From Colias croceus (lineage: Eukaryota > Arthropoda > Insecta > Lepidoptera > Pieridae), in the NCBI RefSeq assembly GCF_905220415.1, contig NC_059552.1, forward strand, positions 3,239,001 through 3,303,000: a stretch of DNA of 64,000 nucleotides. Reading direction: 5' to 3'. Position numbers and translations under genes: made by a program. The number at the start of each line of letters is the position of its first letter. The first letter of the stretch is position 1. Below, in pieces: positions 13,504 through 25,244 of the stretch. The notes beneath the pieces were generated by a model that saw nothing but the letters and a program-made list of their open reading frames with translations, did not search any database and was not told the origin of the DNA.

Positions 13504-13573
13504 TGTTTGAACGCGCTAATCTCGGGAACTACTGGTGCGATTTGAAAAATTATTTCGGTGCTAAATAGCCCAC
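13500..13573 (+). mobile_element. Helitron-like fragment abutting the satellite
   Basis: TTTGTTTGAACGCGCTAATC and what follows match the 5' part of the family at 45900-46094, through TTTCGGTGCTAAATAGCCCA. The normal 5' start (TCTATACTAATATTATAAAG) is missing, and the satellite takes its place. Confidence 0.7.
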
Positions 13574-13999
13574 TTCTTTGGCAAGATTATAAGATACCAA
13601 AATTGTTGAATTACTCCATGACGTTACGGTATTGTTATGATGAGACCATGAAATTTTACGTTTCTTAAATCACTTCACACCTAAATGATTTTATGATAAA
13701 ACTTATCGTTTCAGCAGTAGCGTTTTAAATGAATTATACAAAAAAAATAAGGAAAAAAAGACCATATTATAATACAAGATTGGTCAGAAGTAACTTTTTT
13801 GTAAAATGTAAGTATAAAAAAATGGAGCAAAAATTTTACATAGTTTTCTCATTTCTTATTACTTCTTTAAGTTTCAATTTAGAGCAAAAACATATTTATT
13901 TATGGGAAAAAATTTGTATACCTAGTTTGGTTTCAAAGGGCCCCCAATTCTTGTGTGCCCAAGGGCCCCGGCATAGTCTAAGACGGCCCTGGTTAAAAG

Positions 14000-14179
14000 T
14001 ATAAGGAACTTACTTTGAATTTAACTTTAATTTCCACTTCCTTGTTTGTGTCTATCTATCTTTATATTATTCTAGAAGGCGTAAACTGCAATTTATAGTG
14101 GAGTTTTTTTATCAATGTGATTAATCAGAATGTCTATGTATATTTCGTTAATTACACATTTTGTTAAATTTCCTCTGAT
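14000..14179. other. Short AT-rich spacer
   Basis: Unremarkable sequence between the hAT-type element and the LINE tail. Confidence 0.4.
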
Positions 14180-14372
14180 TGTTGGGTTGCCTGGTAGAGA
14201 TCGCTACCTAGCGATAAGGCCGCCCTTTGCTGTTTTTGTAGTCTTGTCTTTGGTATATGTATTTATGTATTTTCAATGCAATAAACTTAGATTAAGGATT
14301 GGTCTGGCGCTAGCGCGCGGGGAGACCAATCCTTAATCTAAGGCAATAAAGTATAGTAAATAAATAAATATA
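14180..14372 (+). mobile_element. LINE 3' tail, interrupted by a 57-bp hairpin insertion
   Basis: GGGTTGCCTGGTAGAGATCG, a following CTACCTAGCGATAAGGCCGCC, and an ending in CAATGCAATAAAG plus TAAATAAATAAATA resemble the 3' untranslated tails of RTE-like LINEs common in Lepidoptera (from memory of such tails). AGAGATCGCTACCTAGCGAT can fold through ATCGCT/AGCGAT. No ORF remains. The tail is split at GCAATAAA by the hairpin at 14286-14342. Confidence 0.65.
14286..14342. mobile_element. 57-bp perfect hairpin insertion with 8-bp target duplication
   Basis: CTTAGATTAAGGATTGGTCT (14286-14305) is exactly complementary to 14323-14342 across a 17-base loop that is itself palindromic (GCGCTAGCGC). GCAATAAA flanks it on both sides (14278-14285 and 14343-14350). 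Removing the hairpin and one copy restores a plausible LINE tail, so it was an insertion event. The 8-bp duplication fits hAT, P or Merlin transposases, but the ends match no TIR I can name. Confidence 0.85.
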
Positions 14373-15664
14373 TCCACTCTATATATTGGCCGTGTTATAT
14401 GTATAATGTATAACGTAGATATATTATGTATCACGTCGATTTATTCTTTAGCAAAATGAAACTACTGTCTTAGATACTGTAAAAATATTGTTGTTACAAT
14501 TCTAATATAATCGTTCATATGACTTCATATGAAATGAAACACCAAAAGGTAATTCAAAAATGGCAACTTAATATGACGCCAACTGATTTAAATAATAATA
14601 ATTTTACAGGCGCAATTTTACGGCCTCATTAACAATGTAGTTATACTGCAAAAGTTGAATTTGCACAATAAACTTTATTACGAGCGTTTGATGTCGACGT
14701 AATTTTAATGGAATATAATGTAAGCATGAAACGCGTAATGCCATTTGGCTACAAAGATTTTTCTGGAAGTCATTTTGTATTATGATTCTGAGTTGGGTAT
14801 GATAGCCCATTTAAGTACTTTAAATTTTATCTGTTTGTTATTATTAAGTAAAAGCCAATTTTAGAGAAAGTTTTGATAGAATCATATTTGTTATTCTAAA
14901 CATATTATTCTTGTAAATTTTGAATATAATATAGCATTCTAAAAACCTTACCCATACAATGTTTCTGGTGTCCTTCTGATTTATGAACATAATATAGGTT
15001 AATATCTTATAAGATATTAAGGATAAGGATACCTTCATAAGGGCATAAACTATTTCACAAATCAACAACACTCTATACAGCAACGTAATTTTTAACCTAA
15101 GACGCAGAATGAACTACGGAGACATAGTTTTAAACTCGCGACGTCAGCAGTTGTAATGAACAAACGGCAGGAACAAAATAAGTTTCAAAGACATGGCCTA
15201 GTTATGCATCTCCATCTCCATCCATACAATACAAATGAGTAAGCCTTGAGAGACGACAATGGTGTTCCAGTAAAAGGAATTCAACAATCGTCAAATATGA
15301 TTTGAGTGAAAATTGTATTGATGATACATTTACAAAGAAATACACTTATTCTGTGCCGGTTTTGATTTATTTTCCTATATTATTTTGTAAAATTAATTTG
15401 AAATATTGGAACATTACATTAGTTATGTTAAATCATATTATGTATGTTAAATAGCATAACAGTGCTTTAGTTTACAAAATTATAATGCTTGGTTACGGTT
15501 TATAAACGTACGTTCAAGTATGAGATTCGAAATACTAAAATTTTACAGTAAGTTAATAGAAGATCTTTAATCCCACATAGAAAGTTACATTTTAGATAAC
15601 CAGTATTTGAATAGCTTACAATAAATGAATAAAATAACGAGTTAGTTAGATGGTTTAAAAATGT
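14373..15664. other. AT-rich stretch, nothing recognised
   Basis: Minus-strand ORFs of 68 and 79 codons (14604-14810 and 14844-15083) show no motif and are isoleucine/leucine-rich, as expected from AT-rich DNA. Confidence 0.5.
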
Positions 15665-15750
15665 GTACAAAATATACGTAGGTATGTATTTTTATTATAT
15701 TATAGCGTCTTCAGCTATTAATTTGAATAAATTATGAGTTCCTTAGATAA
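15665..15750. repeat. Diverged duplicate, copy 1
   Basis: GGTATGTATTTTTATTATAT followed by TATAGCGTCTTCAGCTATTA and AATAAATTATGAGTTCCTTAG recurs at 17690-17782 in the same order and orientation with scattered differences. It is a dispersed direct duplication about 2 kb apart, or two members of an unnamed repeat. Confidence 0.7.
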
Positions 15751-17689
15751 TATTGGTATGGGTAAGGTAAATCCAGGTTCAAAATTTATTCCAAGCAAAA
15801 AATGAACCACTAAAGTATGCGTAGGTATATAAAACAACTCCAGAATCGAAAGATATTTCATGTCAACAAAAAATCCACAATAATCAAAGGCCAAACCTTT
15901 AGCAAATGTAATCATAGGAAAATCAAATATTAACTATAGAGTAAATAAGTCTTACTAAGTTGTGCACTGTTTGCTATACCGAGTTCGCATCTCAGCGGAG
16001 ACAAGTTTGTGTCTTGTTTATCTTTCACCACACTGCATACAAACTTATTATTTGGTAGATATCTAGTCAAACCATTAATAAATTGGTTTTAGTATGATTT
16101 TAAATGATGTATAAAAATTTGATGTATAAATCGTTTTTGATTCATGATATATTTTATTGTGTGTTAAATGGTTGCAATAATTATTTTGATTGATTGATAG
16201 ATTGTTTGAGTTATTAACTCGGGTTACTCAATATGTTAGAGATATATTGAAAATATATAATAAACAGAAAGACTTGACTAGAAATTCTAAAATATAATAT
16301 CTATAAGACAGTAAAAAGTTTTTCGTTGCTACTTGATAGTGAGGGCCATTTTAAAATAAATATTTAGATAATAGATGCTCGCAGATCTGCTTTGATGGAA
16401 TATACATAAAATATGATCACATTTTTTCCAATAATTTCTTAGAAACTGATCATTAACTATTCGACAAATTGTCAAAGCTTTCAATGCTCTGCAGGTGAGC
16501 TTATTTCATATTTATTAGTGAGATGATTCGCTTCTCTATATACCTTCTGTATAATAATATCTATGTGTTTTAATACTTGGAAAGTAATCATTTACTTTGG
16601 GTTTATAACAGGATCGAAGTATCCAACTAAAATTCCTACATTTTCATATGCTTTTTACGCTCGAGAAGAGTTTCATATTTCGTCATACGTAACCGACAAA
16701 ATATATTTCAGAAATGATAGCTCAGTACAACAAGCAATAACACGTTTTATGGTCTTACACGAGTTTTTATTATATCATGTAAATTTACGCATGCCAGAGA
16801 ATCGTGTATCCAATCACACTTTAGGCATTTGGACTGATTAAATTTTGACCTTTCTAGCTAAAACGCTTATGAAGGCGTGTTATGATAATAAAACAATAAA
16901 TGAATATATTGCGTAGTTATATGTTCGTTTATTGAGTGTTTTGAATTCCATATATTTTCTGTTGCTCTCGACATGTCTGGTTGATTTTGCGTAAGTAGTT
17001 AATGTCGGAAATAATGAAATAACTTTGTGTTAAAAAAAAATGTTAGGTAAACTCCAACTTAGGCCTTATATACAAATTCCAAATGGAGTAAAAATAATAG
17101 TTTCTTATTATAGAATAATAAAATTATTCTTAAGTTAAAAAACCTTAAATGAAACTTTTCATACGTATAAAAATAATCGTTTTCTCTGAACTAAATCCGC
17201 GGACGTTAGCTATCCAAGAGGGATTCAACAAAATTTCATTTTGTCATCAAATCTAATTTCAAAGTTTAAATCAAAATGTCCAGAATTATTAAAATGTTCA
17301 AATGTCGTACATTTCACACCATATAACCCTCCAAAAATATTCAAAATGCATAAAATATTAACTTTGCGGAATAATTGCTACGTCTTGAGTTTACTTATAA
17401 AATAAATTTAGATTTAATTTCTCTTGGGATAAGGAAAGGATATTTATATATTTGATTTATGATACTTTTTTAGACCAACAGTAAAAACGTTCACAAATTT
17501 TAATTATAATATCTAAACGGAATCAAATAAAACATAACTCTGATACACAAAACAAATGTAATTATCTACGTTAATTAAATTTGTCTTACATCACCATACG
17601 AATTACGAATGTTTAATTACAAATGTTGGTACTTAATGTAATATCAGATATCGCAAATAATTTTGTTTTATTCGCATTATGTAGAAAGC
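15751..17689. other. AT-rich stretch, weak ORF only
   Basis: The longest ORF, 92 codons at 16563-16841 plus, has no recognisable domain. I see no splice-site pair or homologous motif that would support it. Confidence 0.5.
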
Positions 17690-17782
17690 TACAAAATATT
17701 ACTTGTAAGTATGTATTTGTATTATATTATAGCGTCGACAGCTAGGTATTTATTTGAACAAATTCTGAGTTCTTTAGTTAAT
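17690..17782. repeat. Diverged duplicate, copy 2
   Basis: Partner of 15665-15750. It shares GTATGTATTTGTATTATATT, ATAGCGTCGACAGCTA and AATTCTGAGTTCTTTAGTTAA with conserved spacing. Confidence 0.7.
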
Positions 17783-18419
17783 CAGTCCACAAAAATAATG
17801 ACGTTTTTACAGTTTCATTAAAGAGATAAAGATGTCGGCTAAAGACCTTTGGAAGTCACGTAAAACCTTGTCACTAGAAGGATGTCTTGCTAGACTCATT
17901 TGCCATTTATCACCCAGCTGATAAGAGATAACGCACAAGGCTACCGACATCCTAAGCTGACTTGATGATAGCATTTAGGTACTTTTTAAGATTTAACTTG
18001 CCGCGTTTAGATAGAAAGGGAAGTCGGTTTTAATGCAAATTAAATGGAAAATTAGCTTTTGTTACTGTTCATTTGAGAATTTAAAATTTTGCTACGTTTT
18101 GAGATTATTTTTATTATACGTAAGTCGACTTTTTAAGATTACTTTGTGTGATCTTATCTATAAGTACTATGTTAAATTTTGAAGGAGATATTCTCCTTCT
18201 TAAATGCTATAAAGTTAAATGCGTTTAAATTTTACTATTTTTGGAGCAGTAATGTTAATTTTAAGGTATGCCATTTGAAATTAAATTATTTGAGATACTG
18301 CTTTACATTGGTTCAACACGTTGAAGTATAGATTGTTATTATGTTGTACTTACTTTAAATTGCTAATGTAAAAAAATTAGCAAATAATTTATAGACAATA
18401 GCAAAACCATGCCAATATA
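17783..18419. other. AT-rich stretch, nothing recognised
   Basis: No ORF, RNA gene or terminal repeat is supported. Confidence 0.45.
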
Positions 18420-18640
18420 ATTTATTCCCCCAACAGGATCTTACATCAGTAAGCCTCCAAGGAAATGAGCATGTATCACAGATAAGGCTGATTGTAGTCA
18501 GATCTAAATTCCAGCCTAGTCTCGGCCATTTAAAACAGAGACCACGTTCCCGCCTCCCTTGGGGACAGCTACAATATTCATAAATCACGACCCTAGACTC
18601 GATTGAAGCGAGAAGGTTCACATGAGACCCGATTGAGGAT
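18420..18640. other. GC-richer patch, open in more than one frame
   Basis: This 220-bp block is clearly GC-richer than its neighbours. It has an 88-codon ORF on the minus strand (18355-18621). On the plus strand, a frame of about 50 codons follows CCCCCAACAG (acceptor-like) and ends at a TAA near 18583. I recognise no protein family. It could be an exon remnant, a transposon piece or a conserved non-coding block. Confidence 0.3.
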
Positions 18641-20436
18641 ACAATAACTTTGCAATGAATAGAACCAATGCTTGGAGGACCGTTTGTAATTGATGTGCTG
18701 AAATGCCATTGATTCGTACGGCTTTAATGCTCGATGGTTGGAATAATTTGTTATTTACGAAGCTTTTGCAACCGAGTACGGACTTCATTAGTAGAGATAG
18801 GAAAAGACTAGTATACAATGGAAAAAATAGACTTACAAAATGAATAAATTATTAAGGATAGACAAAAATGTGGACATAGTTTTTATATAAATTAATATCC
18901 ATTTTAAATTAAAGCCCAACGAATCTTCTTATTCACGTAATTACCTACGTAGGTAAGGTAAGTACCTACTATAAAACAAGAATAATTTACAATATTGCAT
19001 CAATATGTTAATTTTCAAACAAATATTTTATAACTATAGAAATAGACCGTAAATAGGTAACAAAGAAAGTCCGTGATTTATAGAGACAAGTATTTCATTC
19101 TTAACATGAGATCCGCATTTTATAAATGATTTATTCATGTTGTTGAATCTAGGAGACGAAGGACTTGGGAATATTTGGCCGAAGTACGCTTGAAATAAAA
19201 TGAAATAGATTTATTTCTTACCTCCTGACCTGTGTACGAATAAAGAATGTAATTGTCCAAAGATTTATGTATTTCGTATGTATTTTATTGAATAAATTTA
19301 TTAAAATGATGTTGTAATTTTATTTATTTATACGTTGATTTTATTAGTCTTATTTGAAAATATTTGTAACTTGTTTGTATATCAATTGCCAACACGATTG
19401 TCTTATTATAATGGCCAGGATTCAACCCTAGAAAACAACTCTAGTAAATTTTTTTATGGGGTGTTTCCATGAGGAATTATCTTCAGGTTAGATTTATCTA
19501 TAGGTTATCCATCATGATACATAAAGATGTTTATGTTCACGATCAGATATACAGTTTATACTTGGTTCCTTAATCAGAGTTATTTCAACTCTGTTTGTTT
19601 TAGACAGATTCATATTAAGATGTAACTACATAGTGATGGTCTAATACAATTGTATATACAAGCATTTATTACAAATGTAAGTACATCCTACTTACAAATT
19701 CCATTTAGTTAAACATTGCACCCTTTGGAGCAAAATTTGCAAGTGTAATTGACTCACACATTGGCTGGCCTCAGACCTCAAAGCGCAGGTAAATGAGATC
19801 GTTAATTAGAGTTTATAGAGAGGAAAGTAATGAAAACTTATCTGCTTTCAAATTGCACTTTAATCAATTATAACTCTTATTGTGAAGAGAATACCGATCA
19901 TAATTCCGTTAGAATATTGTTAGTTTTAGAAATAATATATTATGACATAATTCTGTTAATATGATAATATGATATTATACCGTAGTAATATACGCGTAAG
20001 TATGATCAGTAATCTTTTTATGAAACATAATATCTGCATCAGTTATCTTTAATTCATTTAAGAAACAAAGTTTAATATTGTAATTGTAATGTTATAGGTT
20101 AAAAAAAATTTCAATTAATAAAATGATATGGATATATTGGAATGTGAATCAAATACTTGTTGGAGTAAAATGTATCCCAAAGGCTTTTCACACCAAGGCA
20201 GATTACTAAATAGTTACCAAGGTCCTTTTCCGTGCGGCTTCTTTGACCTACTTTAGACTAACACCTACTTGTCTTTTGCACTTAAAGAACTTATGGTCTC
20301 TTAGGGCATACCTACATTTAGATTTAGATCTTAATTGATAGATACCAATGAATGCTGTGAGTGAAGAAGCTTACCTATAGTATTTTATTTATTCTGATTA
20401 CGCGGTAAAGAGTGCCGGAAAAGGACCGCAATTGAG
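18641..20436. other. AT-rich stretch, nothing recognised
   Basis: The 66-codon minus ORF at 18618-18818 has no motif. Short simple AT runs only. Confidence 0.45.
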
Positions 20437-20540
20437 AAATTTTTAAAGGATAGAAAAAAATCGATCACAAGGCAGGATACGAACCCGCGTCTTTCGCCTT
20501 GCCGGGGCGACAGCTGACGCCTAAGGGAAAATTTATAAAG
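20437..20540 (-). mobile_element. tRNA-derived SINE fragment
   Basis: On the minus strand it contains GCGGGTTCGTATCCTGCC, a good RNA polymerase III B box (GGTTCGTATCC), followed by TTGTGATCGATTTTTTTCTA. The same tail follows a B box at 37701-37766. Near-perfect 12-base repeats flank it: AAATTTTTAAAG at 20437-20448 and AAATTTATAAAG at 20529-20540, one mismatch. The insert (20449-20528) lacks the 5' part of a tRNA, so it is truncated and not a functional tRNA. Confidence 0.7.
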
Positions 20541-20874
20541 TACATATTTGAATGCTATAAAACTAAAAATCAAAGAATGTAATTGTTATGACTATCTCTT
20601 TTGCGGAGCGTTAGCTATCAAAATATTCATATTATTTCAACAATGAGAGAGTATATCACAATTAGATTATTAATACATAATATGTAGTTCCAAGTAGATT
20701 ACAAGACCATGCATAGGACACGACTATAATTGGTCGTATTGTTGAACGGAGCTTGTTCAAGCTAGATCGCATTCTGTGGAGAATGGACATCGAAATTAGA
20801 TTAGCTAACGCCTTTGTTAATGCTAACAGGATCAACTATTCGTTGCAATTCGTTTTATGAATACACCTCGTTAA
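20541..20874. other. Spacer, nothing recognised
   Basis: No supported feature between the SINE fragment and the next Helitron-like copy. Confidence 0.4.
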
Positions 20875-21166
20875 TCTATACTAATATTGTAACGCTAAAG
20901 TGTATTTTTATTTGCTCGAACGCGCATCAAACATTCTTCAATCAGACTTCTTCTAGAAGCACTTTTGAAACGTCATAACATTGTTTTACGAACCACCGGA
21001 ACTACTGGTCCAATTTGAAAACATATTTCAGTGTTAGATACAATGATAAATTATTATATATAGGTTAGATAGCACATTTATTGAGGAATTCTGTAGGCTC
21101 TATCAGAGTTCTCTCCTATTGGCCTTAGCGTAATGCATTTCGGGTAAAACCGCGGAGCACAGCTAG
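20875..21166 (+). mobile_element. Helitron-like element, diverged long copy
   Basis: It starts TCTATACTAATATTGTAACG and ends AAACCGCGGAGCACAGCTAG, with A before and T after. The middle keeps GGAACTACTGGTCCAATTTG and the TGTTAGATA block of the family seen at 45900. It is about 100 bp longer than that copy because of extra sequence near the 5' end (CATCAAACATTCTTCAATC...), so it is older or internally expanded. Confidence 0.75.
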
Positions 21167-22414
21167 TTAAATAAGTAATATTTTTAACTACGGCTTTCAA
21201 CAATGATGATACAAATTCTAATGAAGGGGATCTGTTAGCACAAATTTATGGACTAAGTTATTTAAGAGTTAAGGGAATGAAAAGGATGCAATATTTTAGA
21301 TAGTTATTTTTTAAAAGGCCTGAAAAGAAGAAGATAATATGGATTTAGATTTATTGGTATAGCATTTTTTTTTCAAAAGAGTATTCACGTATTATAAAAA
21401 ATAAGCATATATTTAAGACTGCAATTTCCACTAGACCTCTGTTAACAAAATGTCGTTTATACATTCTATTAAAGTGTTTTCAGACGAGTTCGTAATTTCT
21501 AAGCAATTTCTTACGGTAGAGGTCAAATGGTTTAAAATACTCGCAAAACTTTGCATTTATTTGTAAATAAATTCAATTTACTTTAAATTTCACATAAAAA
21601 AGGCATCGTTCGTTAGAATGAAATAGTAAACACAAATATTTTTTTAGCAAATTTTGACTAAAACCGTTCGGCGAATGATTTACTTTACTAATAAAAATAA
21701 AATGTCAGATGAACGTTGATTTATAGAATTGATATTGATCAAACCGTTTTGATCGTAGCCATAAATTTATGCAAACAAATATGCAATATCCGTGGATTTT
21801 TTAAATAATACAAAAAAATGTTACAAAAATGATACAACAAACGCGAAGAAATAAACCGGTATTATTTCAGTTTACATTATAATAATTACTATCAAATACG
21901 TATTTGTTTAAAAAATACACTGCAAAAATAACAAAACCATTTTCCCAGTGATATTTCCCTTTCCAGAATTTGTCCATTCATCGAGTTCAAGCCTTTGTAT
22001 TCCAATTCGGACTAAATACCATAGGTTTTAGACAAAAAATATATTTAGTTGTATGAATGCCTTTGTGCAATGAGAATATAGAAGCCCGTCAAACACGTTT
22101 CTAGAAAAATCTAGAAAAACTTCGATTGCTATTACGTAGAATGTACTCCGGAGCATTTGTCTGAGCTCTGTTTTGCATGAACGTGACCTAATACACGATT
22201 TGTTATATTACATGGATTTTTCTTCAATTCAAGTACGGACTAGACATGCTATTTTTCAAACGGGAATCAAGCTCGTGATTTATATTGCAGTTATTTACAA
22301 TAGCGTATATGATTGTTATTTATGATTGTTTATTTTTCATTTACGTTTATGCAAGTTCAAGTTATTTTTATAAACGTTTAGGTACCTATATCGCGCAAGG
22401 AAGGCGCAAGGCAT
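21167..22414. other. AT-rich stretch, nothing recognised
   Basis: No ORF of 60 codons. Nothing repeated within the window was noticed. Confidence 0.45.
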
Positions 22415-22425
22415 AATAGTAAATA

Positions 22426-22554
22426 GGGGTCTTCAAGCGTAGAGTGAACAGGTACCTACTACCTTCTAGGGAAGCGCGCTCCATCTTAGACCACATCTCA
22501 GCTTAACATTAGGCGAGATTGTGATCAAGCGCTTCCCTATAACCAATAAAAAAA
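22426..22554 (+). mobile_element. 5'-truncated 3' copy of LINE1
   Basis: GGGGTCTTCAAGCGTAGAGT through CATCTCAGCTTAACATTAGG to a terminal A-run matches the last ~125 bases of the element at 27387-30975 in reverse orientation, with a 7-base insertion after GGTAC. AATAGTAA lies before (22415-22422) and after (22555-22562), consistent with a short target duplication. The retained piece covers the last codons of the ORF and the 3' UTR. Confidence 0.88.
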
Positions 22555-22562
22555 AATAGTAA

Positions 22563-23043
22563 TTTAATTTAATGTAGGTAATATCATAATATTTTTAAGG
22601 TGATTAGACGTTATATGACATTCTATTTCATGTATTATCAAATCAGCATCGGACAGCGTGTTGTTTTTGAAGCCATTAAATTTTTTTTTAAACACCTACA
22701 ATTGAATCAAATATAAGTATACTCAATAATATAGATTTTCTTATAAAGTCATGATATTATTAACAAGACTAGAGAACATAAGTGATGCTTAGAAAAAAAA
22801 AATTCTTTGCGCCACTAAGTTAAAAAAGAGATTATCGTCAAATCAATTAATTAAAATCAAAAAGCTCTAATGATATCTAAATCAAGCGGATTTAGAGCGA
22901 ATTAATTTTCAAGTCCAATAATTAGTTTTACTACGTCTCATAATTATGATCAACGCTCCATTTCATGTTAAAATTTAAAAAAGCCATGTGATCAAGTAAA
23001 TTAATATTTTAACTCATATTTTCTGCTCGCACTTTATTTTATA
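22563..23043. other. AT-rich stretch, nothing recognised
   Basis: No supported feature. Confidence 0.4.
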
Positions 23044-23232
23044 CTAGCTGTGCCCTGCGGTTTTACCCGCAGTGCTCTACTTCTGTTGGTCTTAGCCGGA
23101 TTAAATATAGCCTATAGCCTTCCTCGATAAATGTGCTATCTAACACCGAAAGAATTTTTCAAATCGGACCAGTTTCCTGAGATCAGCGCGTTCAAACAAA
23201 CAAACTCTTCAGCTTAATAATATTAGTATAGA
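23044..23232 (-). mobile_element. Helitron-like element
   Basis: On the minus strand it runs from TCTATACTAATATTATTAAG to GGGTAAAACCGCAGGGCACAGCTAG-type sequence. It carries the GTTTGTTTGAACGCGCTGATC and GGTGTTAGATAGCAC blocks. A lies outside the CTAG end and T outside the TC end. Same family as 45900-46094. Confidence 0.8.
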
Positions 23233-24766
23233 TTAAAACTTGTCAAAGAAGCTTTTTGGAAACAAAACAACGTTAATGAGTTTAACTGGACAAGCTTCTT
23301 ATAAATATGTCGTCTATTTTGATGAAATTCTACTCTTCTTCTCTATTTTTCATGAGATAATGCTTCTTTTATCAACGATGATAAAGTGCTTGTTAAAAGA
23401 TTAAGTTTCGATACAACGTGTCACCCTTATAACGTTATTTTGCGTTTATAACATAATTATATGTTTTTTTTTATAAATAACATATTTTATAGTTGAAAAA
23501 TACATTTAAATTTCTTTAAATATTTTTTCTTAATTACTCAAATCTGGGATATTCAATGAAATGTGGCATCCTTACATTAATAGCAGTCATTAAAATATGT
23601 TTATCTTTAAAAATGACGATTTTCTGTTCCATAAAAGTTTCACTTTAATTTTTAGATAATCGTAATATGAAAAGGTATGAATAGCTCCAGCAATACTAAT
23701 GTTTTTTAACACGCAAAACAACGTAGACATAACGTCCATCAAAAATAAACATAATCAAGTACTAAGCCTGGATGCTAAATTAATTAAGCCGTTTCTTTTC
23801 AATGTGTTTGACCTTGACACGACTTTGTAGAGCGAGCGAGTGTGCACTCACTTTGGTACATAATTCACGACTCAGCGACTTTATTATGTCCACTGGCGCT
23901 TATTTTAGAAGTTTTTCATTAAGAGAATGTATTTTTTTTTCATGTAATCCATGTTTTACATTTTTCCTTTAATATCTGCTATATATTGTTTAGTTTTAAT
24001 GGGAATTTGGTCAGAAACTTGTTCTGAAAACAATCTGTTGTGAGGTGGTTGTGAGTTTAAAAGCTACAGATTCTTAAGGTTAAACCAACAAACCGCGTTC
24101 GAGTTTAATGAATATTCATAAAAATGAGAAATTAATGATTATTATTCAATATTTTTTTTTTGTATTTAACTTTTAAGGCAAATTTTGTTAACGAATAATT
24201 CAAAAGTATAAGAAAAAGTCCAATATGAGTAACAAGAGAGAAATCACAGAGTAGGCAATCAAATCTGTATATAAACTAAGGCTATTAGATAGAACAAAGC
24301 ATAATATTTTTTATCTATCAGCTCAAAATTTAACCATAATATCATATTATCTGTAACTATTTGTAGCGACTTTCTATATTGTTTCTATCCAGGACATCAG
24401 TATTTAAAAAAAATCACGCAATCTATAGTCAAAATACACCAAAATTATAACACAGACTGTCCGCACTTTAAGCCGTATATAATTTTAAGCAGTACCTACA
24501 AAAGGTAAAATTATGATTGAGAATGGTTGTAAAGATATGAAATCATATTTCAACCAAGTTCCGTAGTTTTTCTTTTAAACGTCAAAGACCCAATAGTCAC
24601 GTACGGAGCTAACACAAAATGAAAACATCAGATCATTTACGTTTCCAACGTGGTCTCGTTTTGATTTAAATTTGATTTATTGGAAATTCAAACCGATTTA
24701 TCTTTATGCTTCCCACATTTTTTATAAGAAGTGAAATGAAGGTTTTATTTGTTTATTTATAAATAA
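23233..24766. other. AT-rich stretch with a possible conserved block
   Basis: At about 23785-23890 the composition becomes more balanced. The block contains TTTGACCTTGACACG, an inverse match to the YCAAGGYCR site bound by FTZ-F1/ERR-class nuclear receptors, and a GAGCGAGCGAGTGTGCACTC stretch. This may be regulatory, but a single site is weak evidence. The rest holds nothing I can support. Confidence 0.3.
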
Positions 24767-25244
24767 GTAGCTTTCCGCCCGCGGGTCTGCCCGCGTTTTC
24801 AAAGAAAAACGTGCATAGTTCCCGTTCCTATAAAACCTATCCTATCTGTTAATCCAAGTTACCCTCTATGTGTGTGCAAAAAGTCATGAAAATCGGCTCA
24901 GTAGTTTTTTTTATGCTTTAGGATAGCAAACGAGCTGACGCGTCGCCTGGTGTTAAGCGATACACGCCGCCCATAAGCATCCACTCCACTGGGAAGATTG
25001 CTATCCTCAAAGGGATTTGGAAGGAGTTAGGTAGAAGGGGCGAGGATGGGAGGGAATAAGGATAGGGAAGGAGAGGATGGGTAGGGGATGGAAAGGGATG
25101 TGGGCCTCCGGACCCCTCACTCACCGTACGGAACGCGACAGTAAACTGTCACTATAGCGCCGATAAGGAAACCGAAGCCGATAAGGATTTGCGTGAAGGA
25201 ACAAAAAAAACATACAAACTTTCGCATTTATGATATTAGTAGGA
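24767..25244 (-). mobile_element. Helitron-like element split by a LINE 3' insertion
   Basis: The two outer parts are 24767-24907 (ending GTAG on the minus strand where CTAG is expected, one substitution) and 25191-25244 (minus-strand start TCCTACTAATATCATAAATG). Together they form one GTCY-type copy. The normally continuous CAGTAGTTTTTGCGTGAAGG-like region is interrupted by a GC-rich 3' LINE fragment. Confidence 0.75.
24908..25190 (-). mobile_element. Third LINE family: 3' fragment nested in a Helitron-like element
   Basis: Read on the minus strand it ends GGCGGCGTGTATCGCTTAAC, then ACCAGGCGACGCGTCAGCTCG, TTTGCTATCC and an A-rich tail, so it is a 5'-truncated non-LTR copy. The 3' core CTTAACACCAGGCG resembles the 3' ends of LINE1 and LINE2. 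An ORF of 68 codons (24918-25124) is a by-product. No clear target duplication was found. Confidence 0.75.

Noticed and set aside
15718..15915. 65-codon minus ORF resembling a membrane peptide
   Set aside because: Hydrophobic residues are expected from AT-rich codons; the 3' end overlaps a dispersed repeat.
16563..16841. 92-codon ORF as a host gene
   Set aside because: No recognisable motif, AT-rich codon content and no supporting splice structure.
20449..20528. tRNA gene on the minus strand
   Set aside because: Only the B-box half is tRNA-like; no acceptor or D arm, and the same tail occurs in another truncated copy.
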